Part shown: positions 63,005-64,000 of the stretch, one piece after another
Layout: each line of letters opens with the position of its first letter
Numbering within the stretch: position 1 is the first letter of the stretch
Source: Clostridia bacterium
GTDB taxonomy: Bacteria; Bacillota; Clostridia; Oscillospirales; Acutalibacteraceae
Assembly: GCA_024404145.1 (NCBI GenBank)
Contig: JAKSQK010000001.1
Location: forward strand, 248,001 to 312,000
DNA: 64,000 bases
Direction: 5' to 3'
Notes under the pieces: generated by a model
What the model was told of the DNA's origin: nothing
The model's input: only the letters and a program-made list of their open reading frames with translations
Databases searched by the model: none
Made by a program: the position numbers and the translations under genes

Positions 63005-63037
63005 AGTACGGCAGGCGAATAACCTGCCGTACTTTTG
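63005..63037 (+). terminator. intercistronic terminator between the binding protein and livH
   Basis: AGTACGGCAGG and CCTGCCGTACT form a perfect 11-bp stem with a 7-base loop and TTTTG. It would lower permease expression relative to the binding protein. Confidence 0.82.
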
Positions 63038-63057
63038 TAATTGAAAGGTTTTTTGAT

Positions 63058-63939
63058 ATGAATATTATGCCATATCTGATTCGAGGCCTTGCAACCGGCG
63101 GACAGTTTGCTTTGGTTGCTATCGGATATACAATGGTTTACGGTATCTTGAAACTTATAAATTTCGCTCACGGCGATTTGTTTATGGTTTCGGGAATGTT
63201 ACTTATTTATTTAGTAGCAGATTTTCCGACTATGCCGATATATTTTTCGATACTTATAATGATAGTTATAACAGTAGTCATCGGTTATTTAATCGAAAAG
63301 TGCGCCTATTCTCCTTTAAGACAGGCGCCGAGAATGTCGGTAATGATTTCCGCAATAGGTGTTTCCTATCTTTTGCAAAATCTTGTTGCCTATCTAACGG
63401 GCGGTATTTCCAAACAATTCCCCGAACTGCCGTTTTTGAGCGAAAATATTAGACTGTTTGGCGTTAAGGATAAAATTTCTGTATTTTTATCTCCGATACT
63501 CGCAATTTTGCTCACGGTGGCTTTGGTTTTTGTTATCAATAAAACAAAATTCGGTATGTCAATGAGGGCAGTATCCCGTGATTTTGAAACTTCTCAGCTT
63601 ATGGGAATAAAAATCAACTGGGTTATTTCGGTTACTTTTGCCATAGGCGCATTTCTTGCTGCCGCAGGTTCTCTTTTATATTTTTCAAAGAATACCGGAA
63701 TAAATCACTTGGCAGGTTCAACTCCCGGAATTAAGGCGTTTATTGCTGCCGTTGTCGGTGGTATCGGCTCTGTACCCGGTGCCGTGGTCGGTGCGCTTAT
63801 TATCGGTGTTGTCGAGAGTCTTGCCCGTGCGTTTGACCTTGCCGATTTTGCCGATGTAATTTCGTTTGCGCTTTTGATTATAATATTGGTCGTTAAGCCG
63901 ACAGGTTTATTTGGCGAACAGGTCAGAGAGAAGGTGTAA
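63058..63939 (+). CDS. livH: branched-chain amino-acid ABC transporter permease LivH
   Basis: A 293-residue membrane permease with about eight spans. The family pattern is GLATGGQFALVAIGYTMVYGILKLINFAHGDLFMV at the N-terminus and AGSTPGIKAFIAAVVGGIGSVPGAVVGALIIGVVE near the C-terminus. It pairs with LivM and the ATPases LivG and LivF, which should follow outside the window. GAAAGG precedes the ATG. Its sequence order is normal, unlike the binding protein. Confidence 0.95.
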   Translation: MNIMPYLIRGLATGGQFALVAIGYTMVYGILKLINFAHGDLFMVSGMLLIYLVADFPTMPIYFSILIMIVITVVIGYLIEKCAYSPLRQAPRMSVMISAIGVSYLLQNLVAYLTGGISKQFPELPFLSENIRLFGVKDKISVFLSPILAILLTVALVFVINKTKFGMSMRAVSRDFETSQLMGIKINWVISVTFAIGAFLAAAGSLLYFSKNTGINHLAGSTPGIKAFIAAVVGGIGSVPGAVVGALIIGVVESLARAFDLADFADVISFALLIIILVVKPTGLFGEQVREKV

Positions 63940-63941
63940 GT

Positions 63942-64000
63942 ATGAAATTTTGGGATAAGAATAAAAGACTGATTTGCAACCTTTGTTTTATACTTCTGCT
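63942..64000 (+). CDS. livM: LivM-type permease, 5' end only
   Basis: The ATG at 63942 follows the livH stop by two bases, behind AGAGAAGGTG. Nineteen codons are visible (MKFWDKNKRLICNLCFILL), a basic start leading into a hydrophobic helix. The LivM call rests on position after livH. Confidence 0.6.
   Translation, partial: MKFWDKNKRLICNLCFILL

Overview
The window is an AT-rich chromosomal stretch from a Gram-positive anaerobe of the class Clostridia, most likely Oscillospirales (Ruminococcaceae/Acutalibacteraceae-like). Supporting signs are an IspH-ribosomal protein S1 fusion, the mraZ-to-ftsZ cluster, a ctsR-mcsA-mcsB-clpC operon with a CtsR box, a T-box leader on ileS, GTP-type PEP carboxykinase, and a germination protein YpeB, which implies a spore former. 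Genes are tightly packed, Shine-Dalgarno sites are strong, and sigma-A promoters with 17-bp spacers are easy to see. I found no rRNA, CRISPR array, prophage or intact transposase.

Layout. 1-7.6 kb: the end of uvrA, then a run on the + strand of a DUF5685 protein, a J-domain/TPR protein, a membrane protein, a BaiN-like flavoprotein, cmk and ispH-rpsA, closed by two back-to-back terminators. 7.7-20.1 kb: division and cell-wall cluster (mraZ, rsmH, ftsL, SpoVD/FtsI-type PBP, murE, mraY, ftsW, murG, murA, ftsQ, ftsZ), without ftsA, murF, murD or murC. 20.1-26.2 kb: feoAB fusion, an orphan fumarase beta subunit with a DivIVA-like protein, tRNA-Arg, nth, a PTS-IIC-like permease, a small zinc-ribbon membrane protein and tRNA-Leu.

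26.3-33.6 kb is the accessory part. A decayed reverse-strand gene is followed by a two-transcript cluster: ATP-grasp ligase, DegT-like PLP protein, an XRE helix-turn-helix fused to a degenerate RmlA-type nucleotidyltransferase domain, a second ATP-grasp ligase, a TRAP-type large permease and a two-helix membrane protein. It looks like a small-molecule or surface-modification pathway with its own regulator and transporter. Then come repeat debris and tRNA-fMet.

33.7-41.3 kb: HAD phosphatase, fhs, a sortase-type surface protein, then an unusual operon of beta-helix protein, PHP-domain phosphoesterase and STAS-kinase fusion. 41.3-47.4 kb: ileS with T-box, ypeB, a small C39-like protein and dut. 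47.4-55.1 kb: RNase J with a structured leader, rplI, dnaB, tilS, hpt and ftsH. 55.1-61.5 kb: pckG with a palindromic operator candidate, and the CtsR operon. 61.6-64 kb: a branched-chain amino-acid type ABC transporter whose binding protein appears circularly permuted (C-terminal part of the family precedes the N-terminal part), then livH and the start of livM.

The strongest candidates for something new are the circularly permuted binding protein, the HTH-RmlA fusion with its ATP-grasp/PLP/TRAP neighbours, and the beta-helix/PHP/STAS-kinase operon.
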